Shown here: positions 1 to 7,697 of the stretch, one piece after another
How positions within the stretch are numbered: position 1 is the stretch's first letter
Layout: each line of letters opens with the position of its first letter
Program-made: the position numbers and the translations under genes
The notes under the pieces: generated by a model
Databases searched by the model: none
The model's input: only the letters and a program-made list of their open reading frames with translations
Told to the model about the DNA's origin: nothing
Assembly (NCBI GenBank): GCA_001801515.1
Contig: MGXX01000005.1
Coordinates: forward strand, 1 to 38,408
DNA: 38,408 nt
From: Gammaproteobacteria bacterium RIFCSPHIGHO2_12_FULL_38_11
Lineage (GTDB): Bacteria > Pseudomonadota > Gammaproteobacteria > Coxiellales > Coxiellaceae
Direction of reading: 5' to 3'

Positions 1-83
1 CTGAACAGTTCGAACGAAAATTCTGAGATGATTTTAAGATAAATAATGGACAGAAAAGAAAAAATAGTTTAGTAATCAAGCCC

Positions 84-100
84 CTAGGTTAGTCGCCTAG
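84..100. repeat. Short inverted repeat upstream of the ISAs1 transposase
   Basis: CTAGG at 84-88 and CCTAG at 96-100 form a 5-bp stem with a 7-nt loop, 31 bp before the transposase start. It could be a subterminal structure of the insertion sequence or a weak terminator that shields the transposase from outside transcription. The short stem makes chance possible. Confidence 0.3.
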
Positions 101-131
101 ATTTAAAGAAATCTTAAAAAGGAGCTTGATT

Positions 132-1286
132 GTGGAAAAAGTTACGCGCATTTGTGTTTTAGATCAACCGTTATTTAAAGTGTTTTTGAGTTTGAAGGAT
201 CCGCGCGTTGGTGGCCGTTGTTTATACCCACTCATCAACATTATTTTTATTACATTGTGCGCATTAATTGCCGGTTGTGATGGATGGAAAGCAATTGAAG
301 CTTTTGGCCGTGAAAAAATTCGATGGTTGTCGCAATTTATCAATTGCGAAAATGGCATACCGAGCCATTTAACATTTGCACGTGTTATTGCTCGCATTGA
401 TCCGAAATTACTTGAGGGTTGTGCCAGAGAATGGTTTCAACAAATCTATCAATTAGAAATGTGGGATATTATTAATTTTGATGGTAAAACTGCCTGCGCT
501 TCAGGTCATGTAAATGGTGATAAAAAGAATATGCATTTGGTAAATGCATTTTCACCAAAGCACAATGTTGCATTGGGATCTGAGCGCGTATCAGAAAAAT
601 CAAATGAGATTAAAGCCATCCCAGTTTTATTAAAAGAATTAAATATTGCAGGCACAATTATTACCTCAGATGCAATGGGAACACAAAGAGGAATTGCTAA
701 TTTAATACGGAAAAAACAGGCTCATTATGTATTAGGCTTAAAAGAAAATCACAAAAGATTTTATCGTTATGTTGAAGCTACTTTTAAAAAAGCAGATGAG
801 CTGAATTATCAAAATATGGTGAGCGGTGATAAAAAAACAAATGATTATGGGCATCAACGCATTGAAGATCGCGAATATACAATTTTACCGATGATGTATT
901 TTTTTAAGCATGAAAAAAATTGGAGAGACTTGCAGGCAGTTGTTCGTGTTAAATCAAGCACGCACAGATTACAAAAAAATAAAGATGATGAATCAGCAGC
1001 GCGGTACTACATCACATCCATTCCATTTAAAATGTGCGATAAAATGTGTGAAGCCATTCGCGCGCACTGGTCTATTGAAAATAAACTGCACTACAAATTA
1101 GATGTTGGAATGCATGAGGATGACTGTCAAATTTATCGTGGTTTTGCAGATCAGAATTTTGCTGCGATGCGAAAAATTGTTTTGGCGTTGCTGGAAAAAG
1201 AAAAATCGTACAAGGCGGGCATCGAATTAAAACGGCATAAAGCGGCGCTCAGTACCCGATATTTAAGAAAAGTGGTCGGTTTTTAA
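132..1286 (+). mobile_element. ISAs1-family transposase (complete)
   Basis: DDE transposase of the ISAs1/H-repeat family, which moves its own insertion sequence. The reading frame is intact at 384 residues, the usual family size. The catalytic triad is visible: Asp117 in NFDGKTACAS, Asp180 in ITSDAMGTQ, and Glu316 in AHWSIENKLHY, a very characteristic ISAs1 signature. The start chosen is GTG at 132, because GGAG at 121-124 sits 7 bp before it; the TTG at 126 would be too close. I could not find terminal inverted repeats: the short dyad CTAGG/CCTAG at 84-100 lies upstream but has no partner downstream of the stop, so the element borders are undefined. It is immediately followed by two large accessory genes, which fits a role in bringing in or rearranging this region. 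Confidence 0.93.
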
Positions 1287-1405
1287 ACTTTGGTGAAATC
1301 GCCGTGGTGATAACAAATAAGACGCTCCAATCTAATATTTCCTTAATATACAGTAGGTACAATTATGGTAATTTCTTGTGAAATTTTAACCAAAAGGTGA
1401 TTTTT

Positions 1406-3865
1406 ATGTCGAGAACAACAATAACCGCAGAATTCTTGTTCGATGAAAATAATGATTTAAGCACGGATGGCAAAAAGTACTTAGCAGAAATCTGCTCGCC
1501 TCCTACAGATAAAAAAGATGCATTGGAATCACTTCTGGCGCATTACGAAGAATTTACAGAATTACAACAAAAAAGGCTGCTGCTCTTTTCAAACTACCGT
1601 AACCAAAATATCACCTTATTCATAACAGCTCTGCTCAACGATCCAGCGAGCTTTGAAAAATTATACACGAGATTTAAAAAATTAGATGCTGAATCTAAAA
1701 TACAAATTTTAGTTTCTGAAACACAAACCGGGATAAATGCCTTAATGGCTTCCATTTTTTTGCCTGATGATGGGAAAATTTTCTCTAGGTTATTGAAGCA
1801 TGTCCAAAAAATAATCGATGAAGAAATAAAAGAAGCGCTACTACTCAAAGCCCTCAACAAAGCAACAGATGAAAACAATTTTACTGCAGCAGCATTATTA
1901 ATTGATTATATAAAGCCAAATGAAGCGCTTTTAAAAAAAGCAATAGAGAAGAAACAATATTTTCTTCTTGAAAAAATGCTTGATAAATATTTTTCAGCTT
2001 TCATTAATATAGCATCAGGTACAACAAGCACTGATAATATATTATTTTTTGCGATGGAAAACTATTTCACAGATTCAGAAGCAAAAAAACTTCTAAGTAA
2101 TCTTATCCTGAAATTAGACGAAATGTCGCCTGAAGTTATTCATAAGGCCGTACTCTCTACACACTATAGACACAATGCCTTAGTATGTGCGCTATTAGCA
2201 GAAACAGAAAATCGATTAACCTGTTTTTCAGATAAAACGCAATTTCAAGATATAACACTGATTAGTACCATATTAAAATTAATGAAGCTATTATCACCTG
2301 AAGTCCAAAAAGAAATTTTTATGCGAGAATTTAATGAAATTTACTTTTCTAGCGATATTGCGCAAGTTTATGAAAAAGAGGATCATCCAAAATATGTGAT
2401 TAAAAATTACGGCCATAAATATAAATGGAATATGGGGAACATACTACTGACATTAACTAATTTCTATAACCAAACAACATATAACAGCGCGCGCGAAAAA
2501 GAAAATGCATTTATCAGCGTAAGTGCACTTAATCACAAGGAATTTAACAGCAAGGAATTAGCACTTAGCGCCATAAAAAAAGAAATGGATGAAATAAATA
2601 CCGCCACAAATCCTTCTCTGTTCGTTTCATATCTTGATGCTTTATTTTCATATTCTCAAATTGCTGATGATATCAATGAAGTGTTTAACCAGCTTCCTAT
2701 TCTTGTTGCTGCAATCGCATTAAACGCGATTTTAGGGCTTTATGCCTTAAAAAATTCTTTTCAAGCTGACGTGATTGATAAATATTCCCCTGCTTCGTTT
2801 TCTAATTACGACGAATTTATTGCGCTTGTATTATCATGCATTGGCAAGGGATGTGAATTCCAGCTTGATGCAAAAGTTTTTATTGAATTTCTGATGAACG
2901 CTGATCCAATAATCATTCTTAAGTCATATGAAAATAAAATAAATAAATTTATTCTTGAACAGCTAAAAGATAAGCAATCTGAATTTGATTTATTAAAATT
3001 TATTCGGCATTTAAATAGTTCGACTGATTCAAATTCATCATTAGAAAAAGAAGTCTACACGCTGTTATCAAACACAGAATCATTACCAGATGAATTAATA
3101 ACACTATTGGCAAAACACGAAAAATTAAAAGAAACTGTTTTAGCACACATTAAAACACTTAGCTTGGCAGAAAATTATGCCAATATCCTTGAAACAGCCT
3201 GCACGAACACCGACAGCAATTTAAATAAGTTTTTTAAGGTACAACGATCACTGGGTACAATTAATGAGAAAAGCGGTGTTTTTAAAGCGTTGAATGAAGA
3301 ATATCAAAGAGTGCGAGCAGAAAACTCTGAAAATAATAATTGGGTGGAACTTGCGCAAACACCTGAAACCATAAATTTATTTAAAATAAAATTGCGGGAA
3401 GAACTCAATATTTTTCGTACTATTTTATCCCAGCAAGGATCTGATGTAGCGATACCAGCACTTGAATCTCTTGAAAAAGCAATTGACGAGGAAAACAATA
3501 TTGAAGCACTGGAAAAGTTGCAATCATTATTGACACCTACTTTTGTTTTTTTATCAAACATCAATCTATTACCCGCAAGCGTGACCGCAGAAAATAGAGA
3601 GGCTACGCGCGATATTAGAGACACAGTAAAAACTGCTTACAATGATTTTAATAACATTATTATGACACTCGACTTTAAAACAAGCGAATCACTAAAAGAA
3701 TTTACGGATGCGATGGCGAAACGCTGCGAAGCATTAAAACATCGACTAAATTACGTGGAGCCTGCAAAAAACAACCGCTGGCTTTCAGGGTTTTTGTCTT
3801 CCAAAAAAAGGACGGTGGAGGATACGACAAAACCTGCGTCAGCGATTGAACTAACAAAAAAATAA
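1406..3865 (+). CDS. Large helical protein of unknown function, effector-like
   Basis: I do not recognise this 819-residue protein. The ATG at 1406 is chosen over the GTG at 1397 because AAAAGGTG at 1392-1399 gives a good ribosome binding site for it. There is no signal peptide and only one hydrophobic stretch near the middle (LPILVAAIALNAILGLYAL), so it is probably mostly soluble. Composition is Lys/Glu/Leu/Asn rich and strongly helical, with ankyrin- or HEAT-like helical pairs in the first third (for example FTAAALLIDYI, then KKQYFLLEKMLDKYF), none of which matches a consensus repeat cleanly. The C-terminus is polar and charged. It is followed after 27 bp by another large unknown gene on the same strand, probably one transcription unit, and preceded by a transposase. 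By analogy with Legionellales genomes it is a candidate type IVB-secreted effector; this is inference only. Confidence 0.6.
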   Translation: MSRTTITAEFLFDENNDLSTDGKKYLAEICSPPTDKKDALESLLAHYEEFTELQQKRLLLFSNYRNQNITLFITALLNDPASFEKLYTRFKKLDAESKIQILVSETQTGINALMASIFLPDDGKIFSRLLKHVQKIIDEEIKEALLLKALNKATDENNFTAAALLIDYIKPNEALLKKAIEKKQYFLLEKMLDKYFSAFINIASGTTSTDNILFFAMENYFTDSEAKKLLSNLILKLDEMSPEVIHKAVLSTHYRHNALVCALLAETENRLTCFSDKTQFQDITLISTILKLMKLLSPEVQKEIFMREFNEIYFSSDIAQVYEKEDHPKYVIKNYGHKYKWNMGNILLTLTNFYNQTTYNSAREKENAFISVSALNHKEFNSKELALSAIKKEMDEINTATNPSLFVSYLDALFSYSQIADDINEVFNQLPILVAAIALNAILGLYALKNSFQADVIDKYSPASFSNYDEFIALVLSCIGKGCEFQLDAKVFIEFLMNADPIIILKSYENKINKFILEQLKDKQSEFDLLKFIRHLNSSTDSNSSLEKEVYTLLSNTESLPDELITLLAKHEKLKETVLAHIKTLSLAENYANILETACTNTDSNLNKFFKVQRSLGTINEKSGVFKALNEEYQRVRAENSENNNWVELAQTPETINLFKIKLREELNIFRTILSQQGSDVAIPALESLEKAIDEENNIEALEKLQSLLTPTFVFLSNINLLPASVTAENREATRDIRDTVKTAYNDFNNIIMTLDFKTSESLKEFTDAMAKRCEALKHRLNYVEPAKNNRWLSGFLSSKKRTVEDTTKPASAIELTKK

Positions 3866-3892
3866 ATGCATCCCAATATAGCAAGGTGAAAG

Positions 3893-6055
3893 ATGAGAGG
3901 AAAATTAAAAAAAATATCTTGGGAAAAAGGAGAAAAAAACGACAGCAATTTAAATGATGTCGTTAAATTAAAAGACGAACAAGGAGATTTTTTTGTTAAA
4001 AAAGTTTTGAGGAAAAAAACTTTAGGCGATGCTCATCCCGAAACAATCTTAGGATCACCCAGAAATTCCGTTGCGGAATGGAATGCGCTAAACCCTGGTT
4101 TTTTAGCTGAAATTTATGAGGATGGTTGGATTGCACCCTTTATTGGCGGAAAAATTTCTACACAAAAAGAGGTGTTTCAAAAACAACTTGCTCTGTTTAA
4201 CGGTTTATCAGACTGTAAAAGAAAACATATGTTGGATGCATGTGTTACAGGGAATCTCAAAACGGTAGATGGTCAGGTAGTTTTTCTTGATCCAGGACAA
4301 GTGCTTTGTTTTGATTTGCAACCCCGCGAAAAAAAAGAAAACAATTTGAGCTTTCAATATTGGAAGCTTGCTAAAAAAGCGCAAGATGGAAATCTCAAGC
4401 TGGAAATACGAAAATGTAATCAGCCAGATCAAAGTGCAAGTGAAAGTTTTCAATACAACCCTTCAGAAACGGCACAACTTGCCAATACAACAGCCGCATT
4501 ATTGTATTTACAATTTGCGTATCCTGACATTAAAAATGCGGATTTTTTAAATACACAACCTGACCTTATTCCCATTCTTGCCAATGCGTATCTTGAAAAA
4601 AAGTTTTTTAAGCTTGAAATTCCTTTAGTACCCACTTCACTCATTGATTTTTTTACTTATTATCCTGAATTGGGGAAACTAGCATTATCTGCGGATGAAA
4701 AAAATAAAAATGAAGCGGCGTTACGTGAATTAATGTTGCGCGAGCAGTTTGTTGAATCACATATTGAAACGTTTTTAAAATTAAAAAAATTGAATTGCTC
4801 GACTGATAAAACTTTAAAATGCTTAAGCCTTGTTGATTGTGATCAACTGGATGTTTTAGTGAAAATGGGTTTCGACGCTTTAGATAAAGCTGAACACCTA
4901 GATTCTTTTTTGGCGCAATGGGAAAAAGATAGCAATTTTTACGATTTTTTTTCAATCATCTTACAAAACCCGGAAATAAAATTTTCCGATGATGTAAAAA
5001 ATAATTTTTGGTGTTTGTTAAATAAATTTCCTAATATTAATTTTCAAACTGTCTACTATGTTGCAACTTCATTCCTTGACGTTGCACCACTTACTATCAA
5101 CTGTTTGCCGGCAACAATTGGCGCGCAAGAACTGGTGGCCTTATCTATTATTCAATCTTTAAACCAACATCATGTAAAAGCAATTAATTTTTTACATATA
5201 AATCAAAAATTTTCATGGGAAAATGCTTGCATTATTGTTAATGAATTTTCAAAAACAAATAATTTAAAAGATATTTATGCCAACAATTTCCCAGAAATTG
5301 CATTGGAAAAAATTGATAATCCTGCTGTACGAAAAGAAATTCTTGAAAAATATAAATTTGATGATACAAAATTAATTGAAATTATTCAAAAAACAAGTAA
5401 ATCAAATGTTTTTGAAGCTATTCAAAACTATAAAAAAGAGAATTGTTTTTTATTAACCCCAGTTTTTCAAGGTCGCAAAAAATTCTTTACTGAAAAAGAA
5501 AAAATAATTAAGGGTCTTGATGAATACCTTAAATCACGTGTGATCAAAATGCATTTTTATAATAGCGATAAATTAACCGCTGAAAAATCTACGCAAGCCA
5601 GGGCATTAAAAAAAATCGTTGAAGAAAGCAATTCTCTTATTTCTATTATTGAAGCGCTCATGACCGCAAGTGTTGCAAATAAAAAAAGTGTTGATCAAGC
5701 CAATGTGACACGTCCTTCTTTATTTAAACATTCGCTCGGTGAGTATGAAACGAAATATATTTCTGAGTTTTTAGATAAAATATCTCTGCCATCGTTTGAG
5801 CAAATTAAAACTTATTTTATTGAAAAAAAAGTGACGTTGCCTGCCGACACAGATAATAGGGATACACTTTATAAAAAATTAGATGCTTTAAAAAAAGGTG
5901 TTCGAGATGAAGCAGCTAAGAAAACGATTCAAGCATTGATGGATGTCGCGATGATTAAAGATAATCCTTTAGCATTTCCAAAAACGTCGCGATACAGCAA
6001 ACTTGCTTTGCAGCATGAAAGTGAAACTCAAGCAACACCGAGACGCGGGCGGTAG
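3893..6055 (+). CDS. Large protein of unknown function, possible kinase-like N-terminus
   Basis: A 720-residue protein with no signal peptide or clear membrane segment, read from ATG 3893 behind AAGGTGA at 3883-3889. It follows the previous unknown gene by 27 bp. Residues about 22-45 (VVKLKDEQGDFFVKKVLRKK) look like the Gly-loop/Lys strand region of a kinase fold, and residues about 108-130 (MLDACVTGNLKTVDGQVVFL, then DPGQ) loosely resemble the catalytic loop to DFG stretch, with DPG replacing DFG. These similarities are weak and were judged by eye. The remaining 550 residues are Lys/Asn/Leu-rich helices ending in a short basic tail (TPRRGR). Possible host-directed effector; function unknown. 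The gene ends 40 bp before a pair of palindromic repeats. Confidence 0.6.
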   Translation: MRGKLKKISWEKGEKNDSNLNDVVKLKDEQGDFFVKKVLRKKTLGDAHPETILGSPRNSVAEWNALNPGFLAEIYEDGWIAPFIGGKISTQKEVFQKQLALFNGLSDCKRKHMLDACVTGNLKTVDGQVVFLDPGQVLCFDLQPREKKENNLSFQYWKLAKKAQDGNLKLEIRKCNQPDQSASESFQYNPSETAQLANTTAALLYLQFAYPDIKNADFLNTQPDLIPILANAYLEKKFFKLEIPLVPTSLIDFFTYYPELGKLALSADEKNKNEAALRELMLREQFVESHIETFLKLKKLNCSTDKTLKCLSLVDCDQLDVLVKMGFDALDKAEHLDSFLAQWEKDSNFYDFFSIILQNPEIKFSDDVKNNFWCLLNKFPNINFQTVYYVATSFLDVAPLTINCLPATIGAQELVALSIIQSLNQHHVKAINFLHINQKFSWENACIIVNEFSKTNNLKDIYANNFPEIALEKIDNPAVRKEILEKYKFDDTKLIEIIQKTSKSNVFEAIQNYKKENCFLLTPVFQGRKKFFTEKEKIIKGLDEYLKSRVIKMHFYNSDKLTAEKSTQARALKKIVEESNSLISIIEALMTASVANKKSVDQANVTRPSLFKHSLGEYETKYISEFLDKISLPSFEQIKTYFIEKKVTLPADTDNRDTLYKKLDALKKGVRDEAAKKTIQALMDVAMIKDNPLAFPKTSRYSKLALQHESETQATPRRGR

Positions 6056-6095
6056 CCTGCGTGTGGTCATCAAAAAAAAACCTATCGCGAGGTTC

Positions 6096-6168
6096 GCACG
6101 CACCCTTCCGGGCGCGTTTCGGTGATAATCATATTTTGCACGCATCCTTTTGGGCGCGTTTCGGTGAT
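6096..6168. repeat. Two direct copies of a 31-bp palindromic repeat (family B)
   Basis: Copies lie at 6096-6126 and 6138-6168, spaced 42 bp start to start, and differ at only a few positions. Each contains the dyad ACGCACCC...GGGCGCGT (7 of 8 positions complementary in the first copy) followed by TTTCGGTGAT. The second copy ends exactly at the first base of the yqeY stop codon. A third copy lies within aceE at 37156-37184. The placement between convergent genes is typical of REP-like elements and they may also act as a bidirectional transcription end. Confidence 0.85.
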
Positions 6169-6611
6169 TATTTTAATTTTTTTTTGATTTTTTCGCTAAC
6201 TTCGGCCATATCCACCCGGCCTTGTGCTTTGGAACGAATAATCGCCATCACAGCGCCCATTTCTTTAATCGTTTTGGCAGCAGTGGTTGTAATTGCTTCT
6301 TGAATGAGTTTATCAATATCACTGTCGCTTAATTGCGCTGGTAAATAATGCGTTAACCAAACAATTTCTTGTTCTTCCTTTTCAGCCAGTTCTACGCGTT
6401 CTGCAGCGCGAAATTGCGTGATAGATTCACGGCGTTGCTTAATCATTTTGTTGATGATGGCGATGATGTCGGCGTCCGTGAGTTCAATGCGTTCGTCAAC
6501 TTCACGCTGTTTGATCGCTGCCAATAACATACGAATGGTGCCCAAGTGCGCCACTTCTTTTGCACGCATGGCTGTTTTCATGTCTTCAGTGATGGTTGCT
6601 TTGAGGGGCAT
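6168..6611 (-). CDS. yqeY: GatB/YqeY domain protein
   Basis: A 147-residue YqeY-family protein; the family is related to the C-terminal domain of the amidotransferase subunit GatB and is thought to bind tRNA, but its cellular role is unsettled. Diagnostic stretches are MKTAMRAKE near the start, LGTIRMLLAAIKQREVDER, and IKEMGAVMAIIRSKAQGRVD near the end. The start at 6611 is chosen over 6656 because AAGGACG precedes it by about 8 bp and homologues begin at this point. It lies downstream of rpsU on the same strand, the common gammaproteobacterial order rpsU-yqeY-dnaG-rpoD, but here the next region holds unrelated genes, so dnaG and rpoD do not follow. The gap to rpsU is enlarged by a tandem repeat array. 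Confidence 0.9.
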   Translation of the reverse strand: MPLKATITEDMKTAMRAKEVAHLGTIRMLLAAIKQREVDERIELTDADIIAIINKMIKQRRESITQFRAAERVELAEKEEQEIVWLTHYLPAQLSDSDIDKLIQEAITTTAAKTIKEMGAVMAIIRSKAQGRVDMAEVSEKIKKKLK

Positions 6612-6673
6612 AGATTGCACGTCCTTTTTGTTTTTTGTTGCTTTGCTGAAATTCAATCGTTAGTTGTACGGCG

Positions 6674-6919
6674 TTCTTTGTAGCTTCTAGAAGCGCAATG
6701 CTCGGGGCTCTGAGTCAAGGTTCACGGGTTATTAAAGAGTGTGCCTTGTAGCTTCCGCTCGCTAACGCTCGGGGCTCTGAGTCAAGGTTCACGGGTTATT
6801 AAAGAGTGTGCCTTGTAGCCTCCGCTCGCTAACGCTCGGGGCTCTGAGTCAAGGTTCACGGGTTATTGAAGAATGTGCCTTGTAGCCTCCACTCGCTAAC
6901 GCTCGGGGCTCTGAGTCAG
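6674..6919. repeat. 67-bp tandem repeat array (family A), about 3.6 copies
   Basis: The core CTCGGGGCTCTGAGTC recurs at 6701, 6768, 6835 and 6902, exactly 67 bp apart. Each unit also holds AAGGTTCACGGGTTATT and GTGCCTTGTAGC. The first unit is diverged on its left side, while the middle two are almost identical. CAAGG and CCTTG inside each unit can pair, so a transcript would form a series of hairpins. The array fills the 324-bp gap between yqeY and rpsU; I see no gene in it. The same core is the arm of the inverted-repeat elements at 20105-20244 and 24200-24309. Confidence 0.92.
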
Positions 6920-6926
6920 AGCCCCG
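6904..6926. terminator. Perfect 11-bp hairpin just after rpsU
   Basis: CGGGGCTCTGA at 6904-6914 and TCAGAGCCCCG at 6916-6926 are perfect inverted copies separated by one base. The hairpin lies 9 bp beyond the rpsU stop and is the end of the tandem array. It lacks a U-tract in the rpsU direction, so it is more likely a processing, attenuation or 3'-end stability site between rpsU and yqeY than a classical terminator. Confidence 0.55.
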
Positions 6927-6935
6927 ATATCGCAA

Positions 6936-7160
6936 TCAATGACGAATACGTTTGCTTTCGAGCGTTTCTTGCTCTTTTTGCATTTTTTTTGCGAAACGTT
7001 TCACCGCTGCCGCGTGTTTACGTTTACGTTTTGTTGTTGGTTTTTCGTAATATTCTATTTGACGCAATTTTGTTGGGATACCCGCTTTTTCGCAAGCGCG
7101 TTTGAAACGACGTAATGCAACGTCAAATGAACCGGTTTCTTGAATGTCGATCATTGGCAT
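6936..7160 (-). CDS. rpsU: 30S ribosomal protein S21
   Basis: Ribosomal protein S21, a small basic protein of the 30S subunit that helps base pairing between 16S rRNA and the message leader. The 74 residues match the family closely: [16 protein letters not shown] near the N-terminus, then [21 protein letters not shown]. The start at 7160 has AAAGGGT about 10 bp upstream. It is the first gene of a minus-strand unit with yqeY downstream, a remnant of the macromolecular synthesis operon. It is divergent from the holin-like gene, with a 176-bp shared upstream region. Confidence 0.97.
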   Translation of the reverse strand: MPMIDIQETGSFDVALRRFKRACEKAGIPTKLRQIEYYEKPTTKRKRKHAAAVKRFAKKMQKEQETLESKRIRH

Positions 7161-7254
7161 AGTATTTTTTACCCTTTATTTATCCAAATATTGAGATGCG
7201 ACATGGTAAAGCTTTTAATTTTATAATGCAACGCTTTGTTCATTTGTTTGTTCG

Positions 7255-7284
7255 TTGGCCAATCAGCAAAAATACCCGTATAAT
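7255..7284 (+). promoter_or_regulatory. Candidate sigma-70 promoter for the holin-like gene
   Basis: TTGGCC at 7255-7260 and TATAAT at 7279-7284 are 18 bp apart. The -10 is a perfect consensus. Transcription would start near 7291 and leave a leader of about 45 nt before the start codon, which has a clear AAAGGAG site at 7323-7329. Confidence 0.5.
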
Positions 7285-7336
7285 TAAATCGTACATTTAG
7301 TACATTAATTATGCAATCGATGCAAAGGAGAAAATC

Positions 7337-7636
7337 ATGAAAAAGTATGCGAAAATTTATCCTGTCAGCTTTGGTTTTGCGCTAGGATTAATTTCAGGCT
7401 TGGGTTCAATGTTATTTTGTTGGATGGGTGCGCGTTATGGCTTTGGATTACCCATTATCGGGTTGATGGGGGTTATATATCACCACGTAGCACCTACATT
7501 CGTCGGTGGATTGTGGGGATTGTTCTGGAGTTTTCTGCATATGTTTGTATTCGGCGTGTTAGCGGCATGGATTTACAACGGCACTTGCTGTTGTTTCGCT
7601 CCTAGCGGATCATGCGATACTGAATGCACTAAGTAA
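7337..7636 (+). CDS. Small holin-like inner membrane protein
   Basis: A 99-residue membrane protein resembling the 'bacteriophage holin' group of chromosomal small proteins: two hydrophobic helices (about 10-32 and 55-81), with the family-like phrases SFGFALGLISGLGSM and PTFVGGLWGLFWSFLHMFVFG ending in AAWIYN. It is not near phage genes, and chromosomal members are not known to cause lysis, so the name describes resemblance only. The tail NGTCCCFAPSGSCDTECTK is unusually rich in cysteine (five in 16 residues), which could bind metal or form disulfides. It has its own candidate promoter and a strong terminator, so it appears to be a single-gene unit. Confidence 0.65.
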   Translation: MKKYAKIYPVSFGFALGLISGLGSMLFCWMGARYGFGLPIIGLMGVIYHHVAPTFVGGLWGLFWSFLHMFVFGVLAAWIYNGTCCCFAPSGSCDTECTK

Positions 7637-7649
7637 TTTATTTTTTAAC

Positions 7650-7682
7650 AAAGCCCCGCTTTTAAAAATTGGGGCTTTTTTT
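7650..7682 (+). terminator. Rho-independent terminator after the holin-like gene
   Basis: AAAGCCCC at 7650-7657 pairs perfectly with GGGGCTTT at 7671-7678 around a 13-nt loop, followed by an unbroken run of T to 7682. It begins 13 bp past the stop codon. Confidence 0.92.
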
Positions 7683-7697
7683 ATCCGGTAAAAATCT

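Noticed and set aside
1..42. Open frame from the window edge to a TAA at 40-42, possibly the 3' end of an upstream gene
   Set aside because: Only 13 codons (ending SEMILR) with no recognisable content; cannot be distinguished from chance.
84..1310. Defined ISAs1 terminal inverted repeats and target duplication
   Set aside because: No sequence before the transposase matches the complement of the region after its stop; borders left open.
1406..3865. Ankyrin-repeat protein
   Set aside because: Helical pairs are suggestive but the TPLH-type consensus and 33-residue spacing are missing.
6674..6926. CRISPR array
   Set aside because: The whole 67-bp unit is conserved between copies, with no variable spacers, and no cas gene is present; it is an ordinary tandem repeat.
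6866..7105. Plus-strand open frame across the repeat array and rpsU
   Set aside because: It is opposite to rpsU and the repeat; the rpsU reading has a clear family match and ribosome site.
7337..7636. Prophage remnant, because of the holin-like protein
   Set aside because: No other phage gene, integrase or attachment site nearby; such proteins are common outside prophages.
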